Assembly (NCBI GenBank): GCA_019119085.1
Contig: DWXT01000192.1
Span: 1-49,327 of the forward strand
Length of the DNA: 49,327 nucleotides
Direction of reading: 5' to 3'
From: Flavonifractor avistercoris
GTDB lineage: Bacteria > Bacillota > Clostridia > Oscillospirales > Oscillospiraceae
Shown in pieces: positions 15,504-22,331 of the stretch. The position numbers and the translations under genes are program-made. Under the pieces are notes generated by a model, which did no database searches, had not been told where the DNA came from, and saw nothing but the letters and a program-made list of their open reading frames with translations. Within the stretch, counting starts at the first letter, position 1. The number at the start of each line of letters is the position of its first letter.

Positions 15504-16589
15504 TCAGTTCGCCCTGTCGAACGCCTGGATGAAGTCGCACAGCTTTTCCACACCCTCGGTGGGCATGGCGTTGTAGATGGACGCCCGCATGCCGCCCACG
15601 GAGCGGTGGCCCTTCAGGTTGGTGAAGCCGGCCTCCACGCTCTCCTTGACGAACTTGGCGTCCAGCTCGTCGTTTCCGGTGCGGAACACCACGTTCATGT
15701 CGGAGCGGGAGCCGGGCTCCACGGCGCAGGTGAAGAGCTTGGAGCTGTCGATCACGTCGTAGAGCATCTGGGCCTTGGCGTGCTTGATGGCCTCCATGCC
15801 CGGGATGCCGCCCTTGGACTCCAGCCAGTCCAGCACCAGGCCCAGCATGTAGATGCACCAGCAGGGCGGGGTGTTGTACATGGAGTCCTTGTCGATCATG
15901 GTCTTGTAGTTCATCATCAGGGGGGTGTAGGGCAGCTCATGGCCGGCCAGCTCCTTCCTGATGATCACCACGGTCAGGCCGGCGGGGGCCATGTTCTTCT
16001 GGGCGCCGGCGAAGATGATGCCGTACTTGCTCACATCCACCGGGCGGGAGAGAATGTCAGAGGACATGTCGCACACGATGGGCACGCCGTTCGTCTCGGG
16101 GACGTAGGGCCACTCGGTGCCGTAGATGGTGTTGTTGGCACAGTAGTAGAAGTAGCTGGCCTCGGGATCCAGCTTCAGCTGCTCCTGGGCGGGAATATAG
16201 GTGTGGTTCCTGTCGGCGGAGGAGGCGGCCAGGTTGATCTGGCCGTACTTCTGGGCCTCCTTATAGGCGATGTTGGAGAAGTTGCCGGTGACGGCGTAGT
16301 CGGCCTTGCCGGTCTTGCCGATCAGGTTCAGGGGCGCCATGGAGAACTGGGCGGAGGCGCCGCCCTGGAGGAAGAGGATCTCATACTCCTCGGGCACATT
16401 CATCAGCCTGCGCAGCTTGGCCTTGGTGTCCTCGAAGATCTTGACAAACACCTTAGATCGGTGGCTCATCTCCATGACGGACATACCGGAACCCTGGTAG
16501 TTGGTGATCTCGGCACCGGCCCGCTCCAGCACCTCCAGCGGAAGCATGGAAGGGCCTGCGGAAAAGTTGTACACGCGCTCGTTTCCCAT
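15504..16589 (-). CDS. serC: Phosphoserine aminotransferase
   Basis: A 361-residue PLP enzyme (E. coli SerC has 362) converting 3-phosphohydroxypyruvate and glutamate to phosphoserine. It starts MGNERVYNFSAGPSMLPLEVLE, has LFLQGGASAQFSMAPLNL for cofactor/phosphate contacts, the PLP lysine Lys198 in FAGAQKNMAP, and SVGGMRASIYNAMPTEGVEKL at the C-terminus with the substrate-phosphate Arg. ATG at 16589 with AAGGAGG upstream and a consensus promoter at 16658-16686. Its last 93 bp occur a second time downstream, with an inverted copy of the boundary beginning right at the stop codon; the reading frame itself is complete. Confidence 0.95.
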   Translation of the reverse strand: MGNERVYNFSAGPSMLPLEVLERAGAEITNYQGSGMSVMEMSHRSKVFVKIFEDTKAKLRRLMNVPEEYEILFLQGGASAQFSMAPLNLIGKTGKADYAVTGNFSNIAYKEAQKYGQINLAASSADRNHTYIPAQEQLKLDPEASYFYYCANNTIYGTEWPYVPETNGVPIVCDMSSDILSRPVDVSKYGIIFAGAQKNMAPAGLTVVIIRKELAGHELPYTPLMMNYKTMIDKDSMYNTPPCWCIYMLGLVLDWLESKGGIPGMEAIKHAKAQMLYDVIDSSKLFTCAVEPGSRSDMNVVFRTGNDELDAKFVKESVEAGFTNLKGHRSVGGMRASIYNAMPTEGVEKLCDFIQAFDRAN

Positions 16590-16657
16590 GATAGACGGCC
16601 TCCTTGTCGATCTATGAATTTGTTCCAACGGAGTAGTTCTTTACTCTGTTAAAGAGT

Positions 16658-16686
16658 ATTATATCGGCCCGACGGGCCGGTGTCAA
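16658..16686 (-). promoter_or_regulatory. serC promoter
   Basis: On the minus strand TTGACA (16681-16686), 17-bp spacer, TATAAT (16658-16663): perfect consensus. The short leader contains only a small ACTCT/AGAGT hairpin, so no T-box or riboswitch is apparent. Confidence 0.85.
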
Positions 16687-16752
16687 CTGCGCGGATTGCC
16701 TAAAACCGATGCGTTCAATGCTAAAACTTTGTGAATATTTCAACGAACCCCT

Positions 16753-16781
16753 TTGCAAGTCCCAGCGTTTTGTGGTACAAT
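16753..16781 (+). promoter_or_regulatory. Promoter of the sensory hydrogenase operon
   Basis: TTGCAA (16753-16758), 17-bp spacer, TACAAT (16776-16781), followed 50 bp later by the GGGGAGGAGG ribosome site of the first gene. Confidence 0.75.
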
Positions 16782-16830
16782 ACGTCTGAACCCTTAGTTT
16801 AGTTTTCCCAACGGGGAGGAGGATGGGCCC

Positions 16831-17187
16831 ATGAGGCTTTCCGACATCAAGACCATTCTGCACGCCGAGGTGCTGTGCGGCGCGGAGCATCTGGATCGTG
16901 AGGTTTTTTCCGCCTGCGGCAGCGACTTTATGAGCGATGTCCTGGCCTTTGTCAAAAACCAAGCGCTGCTGCTCACCGGCCTGGTGAATCCCCAGGTGGT
17001 GCGCACCGCCGACATGGTGGAGATGAAGTGCATTGTGTTCGTCCGCGGCAAGGTGCCCGGCCCGGATATCCTGGCCCTGGCGGAGGAGCGGGACATCGTG
17101 GTGATGACCTGCCCCAAGCGCATGTATGAGGCGTGCGGACTATTATATTCCAATGGATTGCGAGGGAACTGTGATGGAGACAATTAG
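16831..17187 (+). CDS. DRTGG domain protein
   Basis: A 118-residue protein covering one DRTGG domain: MRLSDIKTILHAEVLCGAEHLD, then SDFMSDVLAF, ALLLTGLVNPQVVRTADMVEMKCIVFVRGK and ERDIVVMTCPKRMYEACGLL. DRTGG domains are found with CBS domains and in hydrogenase-linked operons; the ligand is unknown. ATG at 16831 with GGGGAGGAGG 8 nt upstream. First gene of an operon with an ATPase, a sensory hydrogenase, a second DRTGG protein and a PHP phosphoesterase; the 3' end overlaps the next gene by 14 bp. Confidence 0.82.
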   Translation: MRLSDIKTILHAEVLCGAEHLDREVFSACGSDFMSDVLAFVKNQALLLTGLVNPQVVRTADMVEMKCIVFVRGKVPGPDILALAEERDIVVMTCPKRMYEACGLLYSNGLRGNCDGDN

Positions 17188-17596
17188 ACTGGTTTATCCC
17201 GTGGAGGGCGGCGATCTGATTGAAGCCGGCGAGGCCTCCAGCAAGATGAAGCTGACCCTGAAAAAGCTGGGCCTGCCCCAGGATGTGATCCGCCGCGCGT
17301 CCATCTGCATGTATGAGGGCGAGATCAACATGGTCATCCACGCCGACGGTGGACAGGCCGAGGTGGAGGTGGATGCCGACCAGATTGTCATCCGCATGGA
17401 GGACACAGGCCCCGGCATTCCCGACGTGGAGCAGGCCATGCAGGAGGGCTTCTCCACCGCCGGCCAGACCGCGCGGGAGCTGGGCTTCGGCGCCGGCATG
17501 GGCCTGCCCAACATGAAGCGCTACTCCGATGAGATGACCATCGACACCGAGGTGGGCAAGGGCACCACCGTCACGGTCAAGATCAACATTGCCTGA
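17174..17596 (+). CDS. RsbW-like ATP-binding protein (HATPase_c_2)
   Basis: A 140-residue stand-alone GHKL ATPase of the anti-sigma factor/serine kinase type. It has VRIEDTGPGIP-like sequence (IRMEDTGPGIPDVEQAM), a lid reading GFGAGMGLPNMKRYSDEMTI and the last strand GKGTTVTVKIN. I use the ATG at 17174, inside the end of the previous gene, with GAGGGA 9 nt upstream; ATG 17153 is possible. Such proteins occur next to HsfB-type hydrogenases, where they may pass the H2 or redox signal on; that role is inferred. Confidence 0.82.
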   Translation: METIRLVYPVEGGDLIEAGEASSKMKLTLKKLGLPQDVIRRASICMYEGEINMVIHADGGQAEVEVDADQIVIRMEDTGPGIPDVEQAMQEGFSTAGQTARELGFGAGMGLPNMKRYSDEMTIDTEVGKGTTVTVKINIA

Positions 17597-17631
17597 ACCA
17601 TGGGCCTGACAAAGTGAGGTGAGTGGGCTCC

Positions 17632-18954
17632 ATGGCCATGAGACATTCCGTGGTTCTGGACGTGAAGCGCTGCCGGGGCTGCACCACCTGCATCAAGTGC
17701 TGCCCCACTGAGGCCATCCGGGTGCGGGGACGGCGGGCCACCATCCTGCCCGACCGCTGCATCGACTGCGGCAGCTGCATCCGCATCTGCCCCCACAAGG
17801 CCATCAAATCCGTGGGGGACAGCCTGGATATTCTCAATAACTACCAGTACTGCGTGGCCCTGCCGGAGCCCGCCCTGTACGGGCAGTTCCACCACCTGGA
17901 CAGCGTGGACATCGTGCTCAGCGCCCTGCTGAAAATCGGCTTCCACAAGGTCTATGAGGTGGCCAAGGCCGCCGAGCTGATCTCCGACTACGAGCGGCAG
18001 ACCATTACCAGCGGCATCTCCAAGGCCACCCCCCAGATCTCCTCCTCCTGCCCCACGGTGCTGCGCCTCATCCGGATGCGCTTTCCCAAGCTCATCGGCC
18101 ACGTGGCCAACACCATCCTGCCCATGGAGCTGGCCGCCATCCTGGCCCGGCGGGAGGCGGAGCAGGAGACCGGCCTGCCGCCGGAGAAAATCGGCGTGTT
18201 TGCCATCGTGCCCTGCTCCTCCAAGGTGACGGCCGCCCGCTCGCCGGAGGGGCTGGAGCACCCCGTGCTGGACGGCGCCTTCGCCATCCGGGACATCTAC
18301 CTGCGCCTGCTGACCCCCATGAAGGAGCTGGAGGAGGTGCTCCCCCTGTCCGAGGCGGGGATTATGGGCATCGGCTGGGCCACCTGCGGCGGTGAGAGCG
18401 CCGCCCGGCTGGGCCAGCGCTGCGCCTCGGTGGACGGCATCCAGAACGTAATCCAGATGCTGGAGGGCATTGAGGACGGCCGCCTGCCGGAGGCCGACTT
18501 TCTGGAGCTGTCCGCCTGCACCCAGGGGTGCGTGGGGGGCTGCTTCAACGTGGAGAACCCCTATGCCGCCAAGCTGCGGCTCAAGGGGCTGATGAAGGGC
18601 CTGCCCGTCTCCCGCAACCGCTTCCGCCTGCCGGAGGAGGAGCGGGACGTGGTGTGCCGGGACAAGGAGCTGCAGTACTTACCCGCCTTTGTGCTGGATC
18701 AGGATCGGGGGGTGGCTTTCAGCAAGCTGCTCCAGATCCAGGAGCTGGAGGAACACCTGCCCGGCCTCCACTGCGGCTCCTGCGGGGCGCCCTCCTGCCG
18801 GGCCTTTGCCGAGGATGTGGTGCTGGGCCGCGCCTCGGAGGACGACTGCATCTTCAAGGTGCGGGAGCGGATGCGCTCCATGACCGGCAGCAAGGCCGAG
18901 GCCGACGACTACCTGCCCCCGCCCTTCCGCCGCCGGCAGGAGCCGGACAAGTAA
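17632..18954 (+). CDS. HsfB-like [FeFe] hydrogenase-related iron-sulfur protein (sensory type)
   Basis: A 440-residue protein. The N-terminus has two [4Fe-4S] motifs (CRGCTTCIKCCP, CIDCGSCIRICP). The middle is an [FeFe] hydrogenase large-subunit domain with degenerate H-cluster loops: SSSCPT for L1, VPCSSKVTA for L2 and LSACTQGCVGGCFN for L3. The C-terminal 80 residues carry a (Fe-S) motif HCGSCGAPSCRAFAEDVVLG. This layout is that of putative H2/redox sensors rather than bulk hydrogenases; whether it turns over H2 is unknown. Start at ATG 17632 with AGGTGAG 9 nt before; GTG 17623 and ATG 17638 are alternatives. Flanked by HATPase and DRTGG genes. Confidence 0.86.
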   Translation: MAMRHSVVLDVKRCRGCTTCIKCCPTEAIRVRGRRATILPDRCIDCGSCIRICPHKAIKSVGDSLDILNNYQYCVALPEPALYGQFHHLDSVDIVLSALLKIGFHKVYEVAKAAELISDYERQTITSGISKATPQISSSCPTVLRLIRMRFPKLIGHVANTILPMELAAILARREAEQETGLPPEKIGVFAIVPCSSKVTAARSPEGLEHPVLDGAFAIRDIYLRLLTPMKELEEVLPLSEAGIMGIGWATCGGESAARLGQRCASVDGIQNVIQMLEGIEDGRLPEADFLELSACTQGCVGGCFNVENPYAAKLRLKGLMKGLPVSRNRFRLPEEERDVVCRDKELQYLPAFVLDQDRGVAFSKLLQIQELEEHLPGLHCGSCGAPSCRAFAEDVVLGRASEDDCIFKVRERMRSMTGSKAEADDYLPPPFRRRQEPDK

Positions 18955-18965
18955 CCCGCCATGCC

Positions 18966-19001
18966 AACGCCGCCGTGATGCGCCCCGCGCCGCGGCGGCG
19001 T
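18966..19001 (+). other. Intercistronic hairpin
   Basis: AACGCCGCCG and CGGCGGCGTTT can pair across a 15-nt loop between the sensory hydrogenase and the second DRTGG gene. Only three T follow, so it may attenuate or stabilise the message rather than terminate it. Confidence 0.45.
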
Positions 19002-19028
19002 TTCGCCATCTGCAAGGAGGTAACCAAC

Positions 19029-19361
19029 ATGACCGTCCAGGAACTGACCGACGCGCTCTCCCTGACCGTTTACCACCTGGAGACCCCCGACCGCCCCGTC
19101 ACCAGCGGCTACGCCGGCGATCTGCTCAGCTGGGTGCTGGGCCGGGCGGAGCGGGACTGCGCCTGGCTGACCATCATGTCCAATCAGAACGTGGCCGCCG
19201 TGGCCCTCATGGCGGAGGCGGCCTGCGTGGTGCTCACCGAGGGGGTGACCCCCGACGGGGAGCTGCTCCGCCGGGCGGCAGAGAAGGGGGTCAACCTGCT
19301 GGGCACGGAGCTGGACACCTTTACCGCCGCTCACCGCCTGGCGGGGATGCTTAGCCCGTAG
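19029..19361 (+). CDS. DRTGG-like domain protein 2
   Basis: A 110-residue protein related in layout to the first DRTGG gene of the operon: MTVQELTDALSLTVYHLETPDRPVTSGYAGDLLSWVLGRAERDCAWLTI, then ALMAEAACVVLTEGVTPDGELLRRAAEKGVNLLGTELDTF. ATG at 19029 with AAGGAGG 8 nt upstream. Its ligand is unknown. A terminal-duplication element lies between this gene and the PHP gene, adding about 210 bp to what would otherwise be a normal short operon gap. Confidence 0.78.
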   Translation: MTVQELTDALSLTVYHLETPDRPVTSGYAGDLLSWVLGRAERDCAWLTIMSNQNVAAVALMAEAACVVLTEGVTPDGELLRRAAEKGVNLLGTELDTFTAAHRLAGMLSP

Positions 19362-19390
19362 GGGACACCCCTTCCAATTCTGCCGCCCAA

Positions 19391-19450
19391 TCCCAGAAAG
19401 GTGTTCCGCATGAAATATTACTATGACCTTCACCTTCACTCCTGTCTGTC
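19391..19450 (+). repeat. Duplicate of the PHP gene 5' end (upstream copy)
   Basis: Sixty bases identical to 19600-19659, covering the ribosome site (CCCAGAAAGG), the ATG and codons for MKYYYDLHLHSCLS. The next positions differ (TCACCC against TCGCCC), after which the element begins. Translation from this copy would stop after about 32 residues. Confidence 0.92.
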
Positions 19451-19451
19451 A

Positions 19452-19583
19452 CCCCACCCGGCTCCGCCGGGCGGGGGCCCCGTTCTTTCACTTCCTCGGG
19501 GCAAGTGAATTGCCCCTTCGGCAAGGTTTTCGCTGTCGGCGAAAACGCTTGACGCGCCATTCGGCGCGAAAGGGCGACAGACA
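19452..19583 (-). repeat. Three-hairpin terminal-duplication element, copy C (PHP gene)
   Basis: Read on the minus strand: inverted boundary copy (19572-19583, GGGCGACAGACA on the plus strand against TGTCTGTCGCCC at 19652-19663), an extra GCGCC/GGCGC hairpin, hairpin 1 AAGCGTTTTCGC/GCGAAAACCTT (19522-19550), hairpin 2 GGGGCAATTCACTTGCCCC (19498-19516) and hairpin 3 CCCCGCCCGGC/GCCGGGTGGGG (19452-19476), which abuts the upstream duplicate. Layout and sequence match copies at 15381-15503 and 42698-42817. Confidence 0.85.
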
Positions 19584-19618
19584 CGATGCCGCAGCATAGT
19601 CCCAGAAAGGTGTTCCGC

Positions 19619-20344
19619 ATGAAATATTACTATGACCTTCACCTTCACTCCTGTCTGTCGCCCTGCGGCAGCGAGGATATGACCCCCGCCGATCTGGCGG
19701 CCATGTGCGCCCTGGCGGGGCTGGACATCGTGGCCCTCACCGACCACAACACCTGCGGCAACTGCGCCGCCTTCTGCCGGGCGGCGGAGGCGCGGGGGCT
19801 GCTGGCCCTGGCGGGGATGGAGCTGTGCACGGCGGAGGAGATCCATGTGATCTGCCTCTTCCCCGACCCCGGCCGGGCGGAGGAGTTCGGCCGTCTGGTC
19901 TACGGCCGCCTGCCCCCCATCGCCAACCGCCCGGAGATCTTCGGCCGCCAGCTCTACATGGACGACGGGGACGGGGTGCTGGGGGAGGAGCCCCGGTTTC
20001 TGGGCGGCGCCTCCTCCATCCCCCTGGCAGAGGTGCCCGGCCTGGCCGCCTCCTGCGGCGGCACCGCCTTCCCCGCCCACATCGACCGCCCCTCTTTCTC
20101 CCTGCTGGGGGTGCTGGGCCTGTGGGAGCCCTCCCTGGGCTTCCCCCTGGCAGAGGTGTCCCGCCGCTGCCCGCCCGAGCTGCGCACCCGGCCGGATCTG
20201 GCGGGGGTGCGGCTGATCACCAACTCCGACGCCCACTACCTGGAGCAGGTGTGGGAGGCGGAGCACGCCATGGAGCTGCCCCAGCGCACCCCTGAAGCCG
20301 TGCTGGACTGGCTGCGGGGGCCCCATCCCCCATCTGCCGGATGA
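19619..20344 (+). CDS. PHP domain phosphoesterase-like protein
   Basis: A 241-residue protein of the PHP (polymerase and histidinol phosphatase) superfamily, YciV/TrpH-like. Metal ligands are visible in YDLHLHSCLSPCGSED (His-Leu-His near residues 8-10), ALTDHNTCGN (Asp-His) , GMELCTAEEIHV (Glu), FPAHIDRPSFS (His) and TNSDAHYLEQ (Asp-x-His). The likely reaction is phosphate ester hydrolysis, substrate unknown. It is the last gene of the sensory hydrogenase operon and such PHP genes recur in hydrogenase gene clusters. ATG at 19619; its first 60 bp region occurs again 209 bp upstream, with a hairpin element between. Confidence 0.87.
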   Translation: MKYYYDLHLHSCLSPCGSEDMTPADLAAMCALAGLDIVALTDHNTCGNCAAFCRAAEARGLLALAGMELCTAEEIHVICLFPDPGRAEEFGRLVYGRLPPIANRPEIFGRQLYMDDGDGVLGEEPRFLGGASSIPLAEVPGLAASCGGTAFPAHIDRPSFSLLGVLGLWEPSLGFPLAEVSRRCPPELRTRPDLAGVRLITNSDAHYLEQVWEAEHAMELPQRTPEAVLDWLRGPHPPSAG

Positions 20345-20345
20345 G

Positions 20346-20389
20346 AAAGCCGCCCCTCCGTTCCGCCGGACGGAGGGACGGCTTTTTTT
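20346..20389 (+). terminator. Terminator of the sensory hydrogenase operon
   Basis: AAAGCCGCCCCTCCG and CGGAGGGACGGCTTTTTTT form a long stem followed by a seven-T tract, directly after the PHP stop codon. Confidence 0.9.
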
Positions 20390-20453
20390 GTGAAACCTGC
20401 GCAGTCCACAGGCCGTTCCCGACCGTCTCTTTGTGCACAGGGAAAACTTTCCC

Positions 20454-20508
20454 TTTACAAAGCAGGATAGATCTGGTATACTTATTTATATCGTTAAAGT
20501 TTTAACAA
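20454..20508 (+). promoter_or_regulatory. Promoter P1 with Rex operator
   Basis: TTTACA (20454-20459), 17-bp spacer, TATACT (20477-20482), followed at the start site by TCGTTAAAGTTTTAACAA (20491-20508). This matches the Rex consensus TTGTTAAnnnnTTAACAA at 13 of 14 defined positions. Rex leaves DNA when NADH is high, which would open P1. Confidence 0.8.
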
Positions 20509-20577
20509 TATCTCCGCTTTTTCTTTGCATCTTTTCCGCTCCGATCCGCCTGTTCCGCCCCTCGGAGCGGCTTTTTT
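20489..20577 (+). ncRNA. Putative 90-nt Rex-controlled leader or small RNA
   Basis: A transcript from P1 would run into an intrinsic terminator after about 90 nt (CCGCTCCGA 20536-20544, TCGGAGCGG 20562-20570, six T at 20572-20577). No ORF is evident. It could be a free small RNA or an attenuated leader; no expression evidence is available. Confidence 0.5.
20536..20577 (+). terminator. Terminator or attenuator between P1 and P2
   Basis: Perfect 9-bp stem CCGCTCCGA/TCGGAGCGG followed by CTTTTTT. It separates the Rex-controlled promoter from the downstream promoters. Confidence 0.8.
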
Positions 20578-20584
20578 CTACCCA

Positions 20585-20613
20585 TTGAATTTAGTTAGAC
20601 TAATTTTTATACT
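20585..20613 (+). promoter_or_regulatory. Promoter P2 with inverted repeat
   Basis: TTGAAT (20585-20590), 17-bp spacer, TATACT (20608-20613). The spacer holds TTAGTtagACTAA (20591-20603), a perfect inverted repeat that could be an operator for an unidentified regulator. Confidence 0.55.
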
Positions 20614-20645
20614 GTATAGTTTGCATTTTGTTCCGCTGGAAAGTC

Positions 20646-20673
20646 TTTACAAATGAAAATTCAAGGCTATAAT
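20646..20673 (+). promoter_or_regulatory. Promoter P3 of the HydABC operon
   Basis: TTTACA (20646-20651), 16-bp spacer, TATAAT (20668-20673), about 44 nt before the hydC start. Confidence 0.65.
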
Positions 20674-20723
20674 AGGAGAAAGCAAAACTAAACCATTCGG
20701 TTTTAGAAAGGAAGGACGCATCC

Positions 20724-21218
20724 ATGCCAAACTGCAAGACCGTCGTCCCTTACCGCGGCACTCCGGAGCAGGAGGAGCGCCTGCGGCAGGTGATCGCGGA
20801 GCACAAGGGGCAGCCCGGGGCCACCATGCCGGTGCTTCAGGCCGCCCAGGAGATCTTCGGCTATCTGCCGGAGGAGGTACAGATCATGGTGGCCGAGGGG
20901 CTGGACATCCCCCTGTCGGAGGTGTACGGCGTGGCCTCGTTCTACGCCCAGTTCTCCATGAACCCCAAGGGGCGGTATCAGATCTCCGTCTGCCTGGGCA
21001 CCGCCTGCTACGTCAAAGGGGCGGCCGCCATCCTCAACGCTGTGGAGCAGAAGCTGGGCATCGTCCCCGGCGCCATCACACCCGACGGCAAGTTTTCCCT
21101 GGACTCCTGCCGCTGCGTGGGCGCCTGCGGCCTGGCCCCGGTCATGATGATCAACAACGATGTGTACGGCCGCCTCACCCCCGACCAGGTGGGGCCCATA
21201 CTTGACATGTACAAGTGA
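20724..21218 (+). CDS. hydC: NuoE/HydC-type [2Fe-2S] subunit of the electron-bifurcating hydrogenase
   Basis: A 164-residue thioredoxin-like [2Fe-2S] protein homologous to complex I NuoE. The helical N-terminus (ATMPVLQAAQEIFGYLPEEVQIMVA) precedes the cluster ligands CLGTAC (about 93-98) and CRCVGAC (about 133-139). In HydABC enzymes this subunit works with HydB to pass electrons from NADH. ATG at 20724 with AAGGAAGGA upstream. First gene of the operon hydC-HATPase-ferredoxin-hydB-hydA; followed by a 177-bp gap that contains an imperfect direct repeat (TGAGAAGCRCGGAGC near 21217 and 21349) but no gene. Confidence 0.92.
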   Translation: MPNCKTVVPYRGTPEQEERLRQVIAEHKGQPGATMPVLQAAQEIFGYLPEEVQIMVAEGLDIPLSEVYGVASFYAQFSMNPKGRYQISVCLGTACYVKGAAAILNAVEQKLGIVPGAITPDGKFSLDSCRCVGACGLAPVMMINNDVYGRLTPDQVGPILDMYK

Positions 21219-21395
21219 GAAGCACGGAGCGCCTGGGAGCAGGGCAACAGCGAACCGCGCAGACCGGAAAACAGGCTGGGCGCAGCTCAGCGGCATTTTC
21301 GGCGGAGCGGTAAGCAGTTGCCCGTCGCGGAAGGTGCGCAGCGTGACAATGAGAAGCGCGGAGCCGTCGTAAGCAGCCCGAAAAGAGGTAGTCAC

Positions 21396-21935
21396 GTGAA
21401 GGAAATCGCCCTGTACGCTCTGGACATCGCCCAGAACTCCATCACCGCCCGGGCCAGGCACCTGGACATCGCGCTGGAGGAGGGGCCGGAGGCCATCACC
21501 CTCACCATCGCGGACGACGGCACGGGGATGAGCCCCGAGCTGCTCGCCCGGGTGAGCGACCCGTTCACCACCACCCGCACCACCCGCAAGATGGGCCTGG
21601 GCATCCCGCTGCTGCGTCTGGCGGCGGAGCAGACCGGCGGCCGCGTGTCCATTGAGAGCACCCTGGGCGTGGGCACCACCGTCACTGCGGTCTTTTGCCC
21701 CGGCCACATCGACTGTCCCCCGGTGGGGGACATGGCCGGTACGGTCACCCTGCTGGTGCAGGGTGCGCCGGAACTGGAACTGACTTACACACACCGGCGG
21801 GGGGACAGGCTCTCCCGCCTGGATACCGGAGAGCTGCGGGCCGTGCTGGGCCCGGAGGTCTCCCTGGCCGAGCCGGAGGTCGTCCTCTGGCTGCGGGACT
21901 ACTTACAGGAACAGGAAGCGCTGTTAGAAGAATAA
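21396..21935 (+). CDS. GHKL ATPase-domain protein of the hydrogenase operon
   Basis: A 179-residue soluble protein with a histidine-kinase-type ATPase domain but no phospho-accepting His domain: LYALDIAQNSITARA (N box), LTIADDGTGMSPELLARV (G1 box), TTRKMGLGIPLLRLAAEQTGG (G2 box) and a final GVGTTVTAVF strand. About 60 C-terminal residues lie outside the domain. Such ATPases are regularly embedded between hydC and hydB genes in clostridia; their job is unknown and may be regulatory. The GTG at 21396 has AAGAGGT 6 nt upstream. Confidence 0.84.
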   Translation: MKEIALYALDIAQNSITARARHLDIALEEGPEAITLTIADDGTGMSPELLARVSDPFTTTRTTRKMGLGIPLLRLAAEQTGGRVSIESTLGVGTTVTAVFCPGHIDCPPVGDMAGTVTLLVQGAPELELTYTHRRGDRLSRLDTGELRAVLGPEVSLAEPEVVLWLRDYLQEQEALLEE

Positions 21936-21947
21936 GGGGATGAAAGC

Positions 21948-22316
21948 ATGAAAAGTCTGGCGGAACTGCAGGCCATCCGGGACAAGATGCGCCGGCAGAT
22001 TGATCTGCGGGATTCCGGGGACGACCGGATCCGCGTGGTGGTGGGCATGGCCACCTGCGGCATCGCCGCGGGGGCGCGGCCGGTGCTCAACGCCTTTCTG
22101 GAGGAGGTTGCCAAGCGGCAGCTGAACAACGTCACCGTGTCCCAGACGGGCTGCATCGGCGTGTGCCGGCTGGAGCCCATTGTGGAGGTGTATGTGCCTG
22201 GGCAGGAAAAGGTCACCTACGTGAAGATGACCCCGGACAAGGTGGCCTCCATCGTCAGTGAGCATTTGGTCAACGGCCGGGTGGTGGAGGAATACACCAT
22301 CGGCGCGGCGGAATAA
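21948..22316 (+). CDS. Thioredoxin-like (2Fe-2S) ferredoxin domain protein
   Basis: A 122-residue protein with a helical N-terminus and a thioredoxin-like [2Fe-2S] fold: VVVGMATCGIAAGARPVL gives the first ligand region and VSQTGCIGVCRLEPIVEVYVPG the second pair. It resembles the N-terminal domain of HydB/NuoF, which carries the same kind of cluster, and likely serves as an extra electron-transfer partner in the bifurcating hydrogenase operon. ATG at 21948, 12 bp after the previous gene, with AAGGGG; the next gene follows after 15 bp. Confidence 0.87.
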   Translation: MKSLAELQAIRDKMRRQIDLRDSGDDRIRVVVGMATCGIAAGARPVLNAFLEEVAKRQLNNVTVSQTGCIGVCRLEPIVEVYVPGQEKVTYVKMTPDKVASIVSEHLVNGRVVEEYTIGAAE

Positions 22317-22331
22317 GGGAGGGACAGAGAC

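Larger units (their letters stand above)
20390..20723 (+). promoter_or_regulatory. Complex 334-bp control region of the HydABC operon
   Basis: Contains no gene but three promoter-like sites: P1 with a Rex operator and a terminator behind it, P2 with an inverted repeat in its spacer, and P3 nearest the operon. The leader after P3 has a small CTAAACC/GGTTTTAG hairpin before the AAGGAAGGA ribosome site. Details are in separate entries. Confidence 0.75.

Noticed and set aside
15287..15553. A separate 88-codon gene after serC
   Set aside because: It is made of the hairpin element plus the duplicated serC end; the N-terminal part is repeat sequence read in an arbitrary frame.
16590..16660. A T-box or serine-responsive riboswitch in the serC leader
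   Set aside because: The leader is only about 60 nt with one tiny hairpin and no T-box sequence or terminator.
21219..21395. A gene in the 177-bp gap between hydC and the HATPase gene
   Set aside because: The open frame has no ribosome site or recognisable motif; the stretch contains an imperfect direct repeat and looks non-coding.
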